From Incurvaria masculella (Eukaryota > Arthropoda > Insecta > Lepidoptera > Incurvariidae), in assembly GCA_946894095.1 (NCBI GenBank), contig OX335647.2:16138001-16202000 (forward strand): DNA of 64,000 nt, read 5' to 3'. The notes beneath the pieces were generated by a model. It made no database searches and was not told where the DNA came from. It saw only the letters and a program-made list of their open reading frames with translations. Below are positions 45,137 to 56,247 of the stretch, in pieces. Position 1 is the stretch's first letter, and each line of letters starts with the position of its first letter. A program made the translations under genes and the position numbers.

Positions 45137-45335
45137 TCCTCCCTTATTCCTCCTCATCCTATCTATATCCGGAGCTCCCGCCGTCGGCGAAAACCGATTC
45201 ACTACACCGCGGCATACAACCGGCAAAAACAAGTATCAGTCTTTTCCATCTAGTTCAATATTAGCCGTACAGTATAAAGAAGATTCTGAACATGGATTAT
45301 GACAGTAGGTGTGGTATTAGCCGTACATGTCCAAT
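45137..45335 (+). repeat. scraps of LINE and SINE
   Basis: 45137-45185 matches the 3' part of the LINE at 30598 (around 32961-33003). 45239-45335 holds two pieces of the SINE 3' body. Both are short and diverged. Confidence 0.5.
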
Positions 45336-46003
45336 AACATAAATTATGTAAATGTGTATGTTCGGGAAACTATTTGCAAGACGGTATTTCTTTAGGAAAC
45401 TTGTAAGTTGAAAGGCGAGTATTTTTACGTGCATACAGATCTAATACTGTATGAACCTTTGAAATTTCCGTATAGCCAAGGATTTGGGAATAAAATCTGG
45501 ATGGCTTGTCATATTATGGCGCGCAAGACTTTTTGTAACCGTTGTCGAAATATAATCGAGAGATCTGAAATATCTTGAGATAGATATCCAGGAGCTTACA
45601 AGATTCCTAGGAAACTTTTAAGTAAACGAATTTTACAACTTTCTAACCAACATTAGAAATATACTACTAAGATATGTGATGGCTACGTAGCGAAAGAACT
45701 TGCCTTTCCATTTGGAGAAAAGAAAAGAAAAAAGTTTCGTCATGACATCTGTTCAAGTGAAGTTCAAAAGGCGCTTTCAAATAAAATCAAAAGCAAAGTT
45801 CACAAAGCGCTTGCCTAAACCGGCTAGCTTATGTCTGGCTTGCCTGATGTTGCGTGGGAAGGGGCACCAACAGGAAAAAACCAGCTTTAAATCCAAATGA
45901 GATTCAATGCGTAGTTCAATTGTTCATTAGTGTGTTGAAAATACGCTCTATCGCAGTTATGGACTTCGTAGCTATATAGTTTGTTCAATACAAAAGTGGG
46001 ATT
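45336..46003. other. upstream flank of the receptor gene
   Basis: AT-rich, with no recognised repeat and no clear TATA box. The promoter and 5' UTR of the gene starting at 46004 should be here. Confidence 0.35.
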
Positions 46004-46156
46004 ATGGCGGACCCAACTATACAAACATTCTGTTGCCACCATACCGGCAGAGATGCTGACATGGCTGTGAGGATAATGGGCGAGTTCAACACGGAAACTT
46101 ATAACGCTGTGTGTCTCACTTCCTCCGCCATCGGAATACTTGGAGCCGCGTACCAG
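46004..46156 (+). CDS. GPR143: receptor exon 1
   Basis: 51 codons from ATG (GGGATTATGG). Encodes a short N-terminus with TFCCHH and the start of TM1. Donor CAG|GTAGTA, phase 0. Confidence 0.85.
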
Positions 46157-49100
46157 GTAGTATTTTGGTTTCAAGCATTTTATTAGTTTTGAAGTGAAAC
46201 TTCTTCAGGTGTGGCAGGGCAAGTTGGCCTGGATCTCACCAAAAAGCAAAACATTTCTCCGTCTTCACAGACGCTCAATCATTCAATCATTATAACTTCA
46301 TCAGAACAAATAGATGCTAGAACCTAAGTTTCACTTCTAACGTGCAATATATTATTTTGTTTTTTGCAAGGTCCTAGAAAAAAAATATAACAATGGTAAT
46401 TACTCCCTTCTTTGCATGCTTAACATAAAAATATTTTTGCACCAGTATGGTCTGTCTGAATTATTGGCGTTTACGGAACTTTTAAGTTACTTAAAAAAAA
46501 TCTTTGAAAACGCTGTCCACTGTAGTTCTGTTGTGGGTTCAGTTACAATTTTCAGGGTTACTTTAATTTATTATTTTACCTGGCAAAATTAGTTATTTGT
46601 AGCTTTAATAGCAAATTGCGGGTAGAATGATTTTATAACTTAGGATGTTACCCCTTGGGATCCTTTAAATATTTTCCCCGTGTGAGAGATTTCACCCTAC
46701 TTTTTCCCTTTACAATAAGGCGATTTTGGTGCAAAATCTCTCTCAATATTTAGTTTTTTTTTTTATTAAATTAAATTCGCTGTATTATTTTCGTTCTGGC
46801 ATTTTTTCTCTGTTTAAAAGAGCAAGTTTCCCTTTACAGATATTACCAAGGGTAGAAACCTCAATGCGGCAACGATGGCACCCACTTTCAACGACTCGGG
46901 GCAGACAGATCATTATCTGGTTGGCGGTTGCCGACTTACTAGCCTCCTTGGGTGAGATAGCCTGAATCGATTTATCTTTTTATCAATTCTGTGTCTTATT
47001 TATGCATGCATGTCATATACACCTGGACATGGACGGCTAATACTACAGCCACCGTCATGATATTAGCACAACACACCGATTCCAGTAGGAATTAGGTGCC
47101 ATGATGGAACCTTCCCTATAGCACGGCTACATTGAACAGGATGGAAAACATGGACAATTTTTCCACCATCTTTTATCCCACTTGACGCTACCGCCTAGTA
47201 GCGGAAGAATTTGAGTTTTACACGGATTTCGAACCATACAACTGCTTGCATTCGTGACAAAATGCACTCACGTGTTGTATTCTGTGTTGCATGTGTCTGT
47301 TGCACTAAAATCGTTGGATTGCTGGATTGGATCTGTTTCTAGCTCTAACATAGAATTAAAACACATCAGACCTGTAATAAATTGCCATAATTTACCAAAG
47401 TTAAAGATGCGATAGAGGTTGCTTCCTGTGCAGGATGTTTATAGAGCTACGAGTATTTATGTGGCCTACGTCTGAGCTGATGAAAATCGCTATTCCGCAA
47501 CGGAGTCCAGTGTTAGATTCTTTCCATCCTTTCAATCCAAATTTTTTCATTTGCATTTCAATATCACCGTATGGTTGAGAACCTGAGCTAAACTATACTC
47601 TGCTGTAACCCGAACCGGTCCACCCAGGTTTCCACCAGTGCAATGATTAAAAAGGTCGGCAGGGCAATTAAATTGGATCATGTCTTGTATCCAGTTCAAT
47701 GCAGCCGAGCTCTGAAAAAGAGCAGGTCCAACTTGGCACTTCGTTCCTTGGGAAATCCGGTGCGGTGAGATAAATTATACTTACCATGTAACTAGATAAT
47801 AATTTTCTAAGAACGTAAGCATATTTAAAACAGAACCGATACGTTAACTCACTTTGAAAGCTTACAAATTTTCAGAGTTTTGGACGTATTCGTGTCATCC
47901 AATATCAGTGTTTTGTAATTGCATGTCAAATAATTACTTATTTTATGTATTAGTTTGAATCCTGTTCTAACCAATATAATGTTAATTTTTGGTCCCTTTA
48001 GGTGTCTTGATTAGGTCTGCTTTGTGGCTAAAGTACAAGAATATAATGCCTCTACGCGAAGATCAAGTCAGCGTTATCTTCTGTGCTATTACTTCTGTGA
48101 GTGTTCGTTTTTCTTCTGTCTCTAAATCTGTGCTATGTGTGTTTTTAAGAAAAAGAGAAAACCATACAAGTTTTTGATTCCTTCATATAGAAGAAGCATG
48201 CACTGTTAATAAAAATTATGGGTGTGTTATGAGCCGATTGTGTTCAGTTTGATATGGGCGTAAGTAAACAAAATTTAATTATATTTAAAAATAACCAAAA
48301 TGAATTTCGAAAATCAAAAAAGTAAATATATATATTGATGGTCGAGCTATAATTTAAAGATAAAACTGTTTAAGTATTTGGTCATTTGTGTTCTTATACT
48401 AGGAAAATATTCATAAAATATCATAATAAAAGTTTAAACATAGAATATGAGTGTCAGATAATTACCGTTATATATTTCAAACATAGCGACACAATCAATG
48501 CAATTTTCATCTTTTGGAAATCCTAAAATAAGTTGGGTTTTAATTATGCCCGCATGGAACTGAATGCCATCAGGTGTTATCAACTCCTAATGAAACTCTC
48601 TACAAAATATCCTTCACTATAATGCATGTTTCATTAATATTTCAGGCATGGACGCAATACTTCTATACCGCAACCTGGCTCTGGACGTTGTTCTACGCGG
48701 TGGACACATGGCGGGCGCTCCGTGGACGTGACTCCCTCCCCGTGCTCTATCACTCCATAGCGTGGGTGGTGCCGGCGGCTACCACCAGCGCCGGACTCTC
48801 CATACTATACTATCCTGATGCCACGTGAGTGTATTCGGCAAGTTCGAAATGTACTTAAAAGCAATGTGAGTCTTATGCACAAGAAATAATGAGCATAATT
48901 ATGCTTTAAGCCTCTTTGATGTGCCCCCAACTCTCATATTGCTGCCGGATCACACCTTAGGTAATTTATCCCATTGTCAAGAAGTCTGATTTAAGTCTGA
49001 ATCTTAATTGATGGGACAAAAATAGTTTTAGTAAATGTAACCACATCTTAATCCGGTATGTGGTTCTTAAGTTATTAGCGTCTGTTCCGGTCAACTCCAG

Positions 49101-51887
49101 GTCTCTGTCCAGAGAGACCTGGACCTGTTGGATTTTGTAATAGTTGGTGAAGTGATGATTCAGAGGTGTCAAGCCAAACATTCTCAAGCACTGCATTATA
49201 TTGTTCTATTCAAAATCTAGTCAAACTGGAATATGTCCTCTGTTGCAAATACTTTATACAATTTGCATAGTCGCATATGAAGTGGTTATTCCAGTGTGCA
49301 GATGACAAATAAACTTTTATTTCTATTAATAAAATAGAACCTAGACCTGTTTCTTCTCGATTGGACACACATCTACATATTTCTACATCAGCATATTGGA
49401 TGATGTTTGTTCAACTTGCTTGTTATTTAATGAGATTGTTTGTCACCAGGTGTCATAATCTGACCAGTTTGCGCGGTGCCTTGATGCGGATTCTGCCGAA
49501 CTACTGCGCTACTTATGTACCCATAGCCATCGTGATGATCGCTAATCCCATCATTTACCTGATGGCGAGTCGAAATGTTGAAGTTGCCGTGTCACTGCCT
49601 ACGGCACAGGTCAGTTTTACTGCAGAAACATAATGAGTCAATAAAGAGGTTGAACGGTTAAATCAGTTCCTTTGATGCTACATATTCCCAAAATTTAATT
49701 ACTCTCAAGCGGTGAGGTTCTGCAAACCGATTTGATGCGTACCATTTTAATTTATATAAAAATAACATTTTATTTACTGAGCTCAAAAAGAGATTCCCGC
49801 AGTGATTGCGTTTAAAGAACCACTTCGAAAGGTGCCTATCCCAGTGATATGGATGAAAGTGTTCTGTCAATGCTTACATTCATTTTGTCAACTATCTGGT
49901 AGCTCAGTAGCATCAGGCATGTGATTCAAAGGGACACAACACCTTAGAACAGAAAACAAGCTAGAAATGTCATATAGCACAAACGTGTCATATAGCTCAT
50001 ATAGGGACGTACAAATTGCTCAAGGTCAAGCTTTTGGAAATAGACAAATTAGTGTCATTACAAATGACGAAGTATTACACTTCTAGCTTGTTTTACGTTC
50101 TGAGATCTGCAACGTCAATGTACTGCTTGCAGATTAATGTGACAGAAAAAAATTTTTATGGAAATAATAATTTGTTTTGTTTATTTCTGTCTTCAGTTCA
50201 CAAGTAAAGAACGGCGTTTGGTGGATGCACTGAAGCTTAAGTTTTTCCTCATCAATGCTGCATTCTACCTGTGCTGGTTGCCCAATCTAGTGAATGGTTT
50301 TCTCATCTGGACCATGTATTTCAACATGCCCGCTAAAGTCATCATCACTATCTGGTACATCATGGTAAGTGCGATGTAAACATACTAAAGACAAGTTTAT
50401 CCAACAAATGTACATGTTAAAATTATGTTACCTATGAATGTAATATGTGGGTTTGCAATGTTTCTAGATCTTAGTCCTTTGTGTGTTACGCAATGTAACG
50501 TGTCCTAGTGGATTACGCAATGATAAAGAAAGAACATCTTAAAAAGATTAGTCATCAGACATAGCTTATTTAATCAAGATTTGGTTTTTCTAACATGTTT
50601 GACTACAGCGGTCGTGGTTTACTTTTAGCTGTATGTCGTTTTGTAATTAAAATTTTCGTAAATCTTACCAAATCATACACTATGCACATTGTCGTTTATG
50701 AGGACATGTTGCATCTTCCTCATCACGGAGTCTGTCAGAGAAGGTCCCAGAGCGCAACAGCACGGTTTTGTACCGTGCCCGCGAATGAGTCAGTCCCGTC
50801 AGGTTGGGCCACCCCTAAATGTGCTCATTATCTCAAAATAATAATGTCACTAAATAATATGTTTACATCAGATGGGTAGTAGTTCCGTCCCATGTAAATA
50901 GTTCATTCTCGTTGCGTGTATGCTATGCAATGCAAACATTATGCAAAGCAAACAATCGCTTGGAGAACAATTGAATGCATGGAATAAACAAGTGTGCAAA
51001 TACGCACAAAGATAAAGCTCACCTAGAACAGTAGAAACATTGTGATATCTTTCATAGTAATGTATTTCTTCTTTATATTGAGCATTTGTCACCCAAGTTT
51101 TTAATTTAGGGGGTTGTTTCAGGCGATATTTTCCTAGTAATATCTGTTATGACTAACTAGATCCAGAGAGTAATTTCAACTTGAATGCTGTTTCATAATA
51201 TTTGTTCACCAATTTTCCTGTCATTGAAAAATATAAACCCACAAAATTATGAGCGTAACACTGAAGAGAAAGGAGAAATGGCATGGGGTCAATATCGCGT
51301 CTCCGCTATATGGTCAAACTGACCTTATAATTGTATGGAAATACAGTGGCTCGTCGTAAGCACACAGTCGAAACATTGCCACTGCGTGCGAATGTGCTAT
51401 AAAAAAGTGTTCGCCAAGTCAGTTCCCACCCACACAAATCCGCCAATACGTCTGTGACTATGTTTGTATGTGGCATGTACGTTTAAGTTGGATCGGTAGT
51501 TTTTGAAGATTGGCGACAGCGGGTCCTATAGTAGATTGCTTTTTCCTATACAATAACCGAATCCTATAGATTCCTATACCAGCTGACTCAGCAAAGCTGC
51601 AAGCGATGTGGCCAGCGAAAAACGCCAACCATACTGGATCTTAAACAGAATTGAACTGCTTTCAGGCGGTGATGAACCCGCTGCAGGCGTTGATGAACGC
51701 GCTGGTGTACCGGCGCTGGTCGGCGGGCGCGCAGAGGATCGTGCTGCCGGCGTGCCTCGCGGCGCGCCCGTCCCCCTCGCCGCGACCCCGCCCGCCCGGC
51801 GAGAGGACTCCGCTCCTCGGCTCGGAGCCCCCGCCGCGGCTGCAGCTCAAGCCCCTCAGCAGCATCAACAACTTCGCGACCCTTTGA
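46004..51887 (+). CDS. GPR143: GPR143/OA1-like seven-transmembrane receptor (7 exons, full span)
   Basis: Joining 46004-46156, 46840-46951, 48002-48096, 48646-48824, 49450-49609, 50197-50364 and 51666-51887 gives 362 residues with GT-AG introns in consistent phase. Seven hydrophobic segments are evident (about residues 35-55, 72-97, 110-140, 155-177, 188-211, 244-272, 282-305). Resemblance to vertebrate GPR143 is block by block: TFCC near the N-terminus, GVLIRSALWL (human GMVIRSTVWL), AVDTW, LYYPDAT (LYYPSVS), YVPIAIVMIANPI (YLPLLLVLVANPI), ERRLVDALKLKFF (ERRMGAVIKIRFF), WYIMAVMNPLQA (WFIMGILNPAQG). Vertebrate GPR143 is an endolysosomal/melanosomal receptor acting with G proteins and reported to respond to L-DOPA; whether that holds in insects is inference. 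The C-tail contains ERTPLLGSEPP, a dileucine-like sorting signal consistent with endolysosomal targeting. Introns carry SINEs and MITEs. Confidence 0.88.
46840..46951 (+). CDS. GPR143: receptor exon 2
   Basis: Acceptor CCCTTTACAG|. Encodes the end of TM1, loop 1 and TM2 (IIIWLAVADLLASL). Donor G|GTGAGA, phase 1. Confidence 0.85.
47024..47285 (-). repeat. SINE copy in receptor intron 2
   Basis: Complement of the SINE body ('gacatggacggctaatac', 'gaacaggatggaaaacatgg', 'cgcctagtag', 'tgcattcgtgacaaaatgcact'). No tRNA head is found. Confidence 0.72.
47630..47770 (+). repeat. SINE fragment in receptor intron 2
   Basis: Sense-orientation middle part: 'atccagttcaatgcagccgagct', 'gcaggtcc', 'gtgcggtgagat'. 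Diverged. Confidence 0.55.
48002..48096 (+). CDS. GPR143: receptor exon 3
   Basis: Acceptor GGTCCCTTTAG|. Encodes VLIRSALWLKYKNI and the start of TM3. Donor TCT|GTGAGT, phase 0. Confidence 0.87.
48646..48824 (+). CDS. GPR143: receptor exon 4
   Basis: Acceptor ATATTTCAG|. Encodes TM3 (WTQYFYTATWLWTLFYAVD), loop 2 and TM4 to YYPDA. Donor AC|GTGAGT, phase 2. Confidence 0.88.
49450..49609 (+). CDS. GPR143: receptor exon 5
   Basis: Acceptor GTCACCAG|. Completes the split Thr codon, then extracellular loop 2 and TM5 (YVPIAIVMIANPIIYLMA). Donor CAG|GTCAGT, phase 0. Confidence 0.87.
50197..50364 (+). CDS. GPR143: receptor exon 6
   Basis: Acceptor CTGTCTTCAG|. Encodes loop 3 (KERRLVDALKLKFF), TM6 and the start of TM7. 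Donor ATG|GTAAGT, phase 0. Confidence 0.88.
50508..50818 (+). repeat. piggyBac-like MITE, copy D (5'-truncated) in receptor intron 6
   Basis: Same orientation as copy C; lacks the left 215 bp or so. The right end reads CAGGTTGGGCCACC followed by CCTAAA instead of TTAA, so the target site has decayed. This is the most diverged of the four copies. Confidence 0.8.
51258..51540 (+). repeat. MITE family 2, truncated copy in receptor intron 6
   Basis: Begins ACTGAAGAGAAAGGAG and follows 11266-11548 closely, ending after 'gacagcgggtcctatagtagatt'. The right inverted end is missing. It stops about 125 bp before the last exon. Confidence 0.75.
51666..51887 (+). CDS. GPR143: receptor exon 7 (last)
   Basis: Acceptor GCTTTCAG|. 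Encodes the end of TM7 (VMNPLQALMNALVYRRW) and a GC-rich cytoplasmic tail with Pro/Arg-rich sequence and ERTPLLGSEPP. Stop TGA at 51885-51887. Confidence 0.87.
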   Translation, partial: AVMNPLQALMNALVYRRWSAGAQRIVLPACLAARPSPSPRPRPPGERTPLLGSEPPPRLQLKPLSSINNFATL

Positions 51888-52049
51888 CCTCAACGTTTGA
51901 ACATTTTTGTGTTGGACAGGGTTTCACGTTTTATAGTTTGTCACGCACTGATTTTGTCTCTAATATTAATATCTCGATTCAATGCCGATTCTACAATAGT
52001 GCAGTGAAATCGCGCTGTGAATTCGAGCTATGATTTCACGCCGTGGTCT

Positions 52050-52275
52050 CGATTTCTTTCTCTTTCTGAGTTGGATAAGTGCATTTCGTTACTATTGCGA
52101 GCTGTTCCATTATTCGGAACCCATGTAAAACTGTAGGTCCCCTTCCCCTACTAGGTGGTAGTGTTAAGCGGTGGTACTAACCCGGGCGGTTACATTCGAT
52201 GAAACTGGTTGAAGCTGCAATAGAAAAAATTGTCCATGTTTTCCATCCAGTTCAGTGTAGAAGATGGTGGCCTGA
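52050..52275 (+). repeat. SINE inside the receptor 3' UTR
   Basis: Headless sense copy ('tttctctttctgagttggataagtgcat' through 'ttttccatccagttcag'). It lies between the receptor stop (51887) and its likely poly(A) signal (52479), so it would be part of the mature mRNA. Confidence 0.72.
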
Positions 52276-52478
52276 AGACTGCACGCGTCCGTCCGTTCGC
52301 GTCTGTGATCAGAAGTAAAAAAGCACGGCACGAAAGCACGGTGAATGTGGATGTGAACGGCGCGTGAACGAGACACTAACCCTACATCGCAGGCCGGTCG
52401 GGTTCACCCGCGAAAACCATCTACATTCACGTTTGCGGACCTTTGTGGCACAAATGTGGAGCCAGCATAACACAAAAC

Positions 52479-52484
52479 AATAAA
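52479..52484 (+). terminator. poly(A) signal of the receptor gene
   Basis: AATAAA followed by a GT-rich element (CTTGTGTGTGCTCTTTT), giving a 3' UTR of about 600 bases. Confidence 0.6.
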
Positions 52485-52499
52485 GTTTCTTGTGTGTGC

Positions 52500-52692
52500 T
52501 CTTTTAAATTTGAGGGATACATTTCATTTTTATTTTTACTACTATTTGTTATAGCGGCAATTAAAATACACACTCTATGAAAATTTTAACAGTTTACCTA
52601 TTACAGTTCATTTGATACAGACAGACGGACGGACAGCAGAAGATTACTAATAGGTTCCCGTTGGCAGCCTTTGGGTGCTGAACCTTAAAAAG
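52500..52692 (+). repeat. lepidopteran dispersed repeat, 3' part
   Basis: Shares with 58459-58735 the features 'cactctatgaaaattt', 'cagacggacggacag', and an ending close to 'cctttgggtgctgaaccttaa'. I recognise this 'acggacggacagcg...tttgggtacggaaccctaa' pattern as widespread in moth genomes; its class is not settled here. Confidence 0.65.
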
Positions 52693-55169
52693 TGGCCAAT
52701 TGCGTGCATCGATATATCTTACGCAAACCAATCTGAGTTCATTCATTAATTTCTTTCAGAATTTTTGATAGCGTAGTTGAAAATTTAGACACTTTTCATC
52801 ACTTCAGAAGCGGAAATCTCACCAACTATTGACTTCAACGGAAGTCTGATTTAGATATGGCAGGAAATAAAAACAGTGTTGGACAGCTTTCTTTTTTATG
52901 TTTCGTTCGCGGCAGATGTTCTCCAGGTCACACCGCGATCCCACATATCTGATATCTGGAGTGAGAAAGAAACATATACCTTACGCTGTTTATCTGTAAG
53001 TTTATGTATAATCTGGACGGTCAAAATATAAACAAGCATAATAATAAGAAAATACCCATTGCGAATGCCAATGCAAATGGGCCCATGCCCAAACAAGACA
53101 ATCATTTGAAACACTGGGAAATTTCATATTTCATATCAAAAATAAATGGAGCTGAAACTTTGATGATATTATTTTAGGCAAAGATTTTTCTTTGCTTGTA
53201 ATTATTGTGCCATTCCTAAAATAAGAGTATATTTTAACTATTTCTCCAATACTCACCTTGAATGAACATCCTTGAAGGAGGTATATATATATATATTATG
53301 GTTCATAGATTTTCTCTAAATGTAATATTTGTCCATATAAAGATATCTATTTTTCTATTATGGCAACCCTACAAAGCATGCAAAAAATATGACTGGCAAT
53401 CAAATAAAAAGAAATAAAATTAAAAAAATAGGGAGCTTCTTGTTGTTTTGGAGCGATGAGTATCCTCTTATGTTTTGCGAAGAAATCTATTGGGAAGGCT
53501 CGGGTGTAGAAGCATAAGCCTGAGTCAAGCCTGAGAATCACACAAAATTGTACCAAATTTTGTGTTATCTCATAACGCTAATGCTCGAAAGTGGAGTTTT
53601 TTATTAACGGACTCAGGCTTCAGGTCTTGAGCTCTGAGGAGGCATGGGAAATACGGGTCTTGAAAGCAGGAGTCGATCCTGAAACCAAGCTTACCATCCT
53701 AGAAAATGGCATTGTTCTGGCACATTCCTTTGTCAAACTAAAAAAAGGAATTTTACGAGCCGGTTAAACCATACAAAAAGAAGTTCACCATTTGCAAGTT
53801 ACGCAGTCCAGGTAAAATTAGAGTATGAACTTCCGGATGTCAAAAAAAGATGTTAATATAAAATAGGATCTCCCTACCCAGCAGGGTTAAAGAAAGATCT
53901 ATTAAGATTTCGATCTGTTTTGCATATCTGCATTGTGCTACAGCTAATACAATGAATAAAAACCTATCACAGCTTATAATTCTATACCACTTCAAATAAT
54001 GCCTCCGAGTACATTTTATTTTGTTTTTATATCAATCGCAAAAATTAAATCAAATAATTTTGCATAAAACACAATTATCACAACTTGACTGGAATATAAT
54101 ATAACTACTCGCGCCATACAAATGCACTTTTTAACAAATGTAATAATATGTAGTGAAACGCTTCAGCAAATCCAAATAGAACTCCAGACTGATAATGGAT
54201 TGTTAATATTTTTTTATTCCATCATTTATTTAAATAATAATAAAAATAAAAAAAGTTGATTTTTCTCATTAGAAATCTGAAAGTCATTCGATTTCTAGAT
54301 ATAAGCAAAAACAGCATATATGCATAAACAAAAAATTCCATTTGCTTTTAGATTTCTACATTTAGTCAAAAAAGTTCGGAAATGGACACCGTTTCCGCAA
54401 TGTATTTTGTATAGAAAAAGGAAACATACATTAACGAAAATCATTCGATTCCTAGACAAGGAATCATATATTGTAAGGATGACACTTATAATCGTCAGAC
54501 TTAGTTAGTTTACTTGGGGTGCCTCGTCTAACTTTGCGATTTGGCTAGTACCAGGCCCTTAATATATGTACCAGATTTGGTTTCGTGTGATGTTAACATT
54601 TTATTTGACATGAGTCCTAGTTTTAAGCATACATGTGACTATTTTTATGATCCATAAATTATTCGATATTAATGCATTGTTGCCTGTTTTTATATTTTGT
54701 ATGAGTTATTTTTTGCAATAATACAAAGATGACATTGTTATTACTATAGTTACCAAATTAGGCAACTCATTCGTGTCTCAGAAACGACTTTGAATTAAAG
54801 TTGCGAAACATATGGGATCGTGAATTAAAATTTGAAGTTTAAACAAATTAAGCATGAAAACATTATTTTCATCCGTCTTAGGGGTAAGAATGCATGCATG
54901 GTTTCTGTGTTTTTGTACATGTTTCTAATGAAAATTGGTTGCAATATTAAATGGAGTTGGGGTTTTAAATAAAGAATATAAAGTATGAAAAGTTTAATTT
55001 TTAGACTTATTATTTTAATTCAACAAATGAATTTATTTCATTACATTTGTGGCCCACGTTCATTGATGATGAAAAGAGTTCAGTTACAGCTGCAAAGATG
55101 GGGTGCATCCGGACATGTATTTTTACTTGAAGAAAGCACTTGAAAGAAAAATAATTCCAATTCCACTCC
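52693..55169. other. AT-rich intergenic DNA, no gene seen
   Basis: No supported gene. Holds a TA microsatellite (53284-53300). Around 53440-53830 there are short frames (for example SSEEAWEIRVLKAGVDPETK at about 53630-53690) that might be a decayed mobile-element gene but match nothing I can name. Confidence 0.35.
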
Positions 55170-55255
55170 CTGCTGTGCTATTTACCTTAAAGTACAACCT
55201 GGGGCTATTCAAACATGGTGTGAAAACCAACTGGCCTGACTGGCATCTTGAATGA
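55170..55255 (+). repeat. possible LINE 3'-end scrap
   Basis: Frame reads KYNLGLFKHGVK, resembling the 'YNLGVFKRNLNK' end of the LINE at 30598-33217. Very short, so tentative. Confidence 0.3.
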
Positions 55256-55360
55256 TTCTCAATTTCTGTTGTAACCAAATGAAAATAAGTGATTTATCTT
55301 TCCCTAATAGCCACCAGCATCCATAATTTTCAAATTGTTCTCTTATTTATTGATTACTAG

Positions 55361-55611
55361 CTAAGGTACCCGGCTCCGCTCGGGTCATTTTCGTTTTGGA
55401 TCGAGTTGGATATGAAATGTCCCGATTAATAACGTTCACCTCTATTTCACCCCATCGAGTATAATTTTGGCCACAAAAGGTAGCCTATGCCCTTCTCCGA
55501 GGTCCAAACTATCTCTATACTGAATTCCATCCATATTGGTTCAGTGGTTTAGGTTGTGAAAACGCAATAGACAAAGTTACTTTCCCATTTAGTATTATAT
55601 TAGTATGGATA
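55361..55611 (-). repeat. Helitron-like non-autonomous repeat (tentative)
   Basis: Plus strand runs from ACTAGCTAAGGTACCCGGCT to TATTATATTAGTATGGAT. On the minus strand it therefore begins TCCATACTAATAT and ends CTAG before T, consistent with the TC...CTAG ends of Helitrons. The pattern is a common insect repeat ('ggttcagtggttta' segment). Confidence 0.5.
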
Positions 55612-56137
55612 ATCACATTTGAACATTTTATTATAAATAAAATATTAATGTCGAATTATTAATAGCTTGGTTAAACGGAATTTTTTCTTACATATTTTTC
55701 ACTATTTTAATTTTTTCTAATGCAGGCCGTCAAAGGAATGTGAACTGAAATTTACCTGAATTGCAACAAAATATGAGATTTAAGTCTGTTCACCCAATTT
55801 ACCATGGCAAGCTCCAGAAAATCGTATCACCTGTAGGAATGTTTACACTTACATTCATGAGTTACTGTAATTTTTTGTGAGGCGAGTGTTGTAAACTGGT
55901 GTCTAAATCCGTACGAACAGTTTTGTACAGTTCAATTGCACAAACTGCTTGCCGACAGCCATTGCTACGAGTCTAGTCTAGCCAGCCAATGATACACAGC
56001 AGTTTTTATTGGGCAAGCTGCTGCAAACTGTGCACTCGGATGCTTCTAACGCTATGGTAATATGGATACAAAAAACATTTGTGACCCCTTATTAGATTCT
56101 GACGGTAGAAGAAACTAGTTAAAAAGGAATAAACAAT
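55612..56137. other. intergenic DNA and 3' flank of AKAP10
   Basis: AT-rich, nothing else recognised. Confidence 0.4.
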
Positions 56138-56143
56138 TTTATT
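56138..56143 (-). terminator. poly(A) signal of the AKAP10 gene
   Basis: Minus-strand AATAAA, 105 bases past the stop codon. It is the first canonical hexamer downstream. Confidence 0.6.
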
Positions 56144-56247
56144 TTGTGACAACTTTCTAACATGCTTAGTTTACATAGATATAGTACAATTCTTTTTACA
56201 AAATATAGTATGTATATTATTATAGTTCTATCACATTCAACACTACT

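Noticed and set aside
53347..53830. Possible Tc1-like 'FWSDE' block and a nearby 45-residue frame
   Set aside because: The similarity is limited to five or six residues, with no other transposase block in order.
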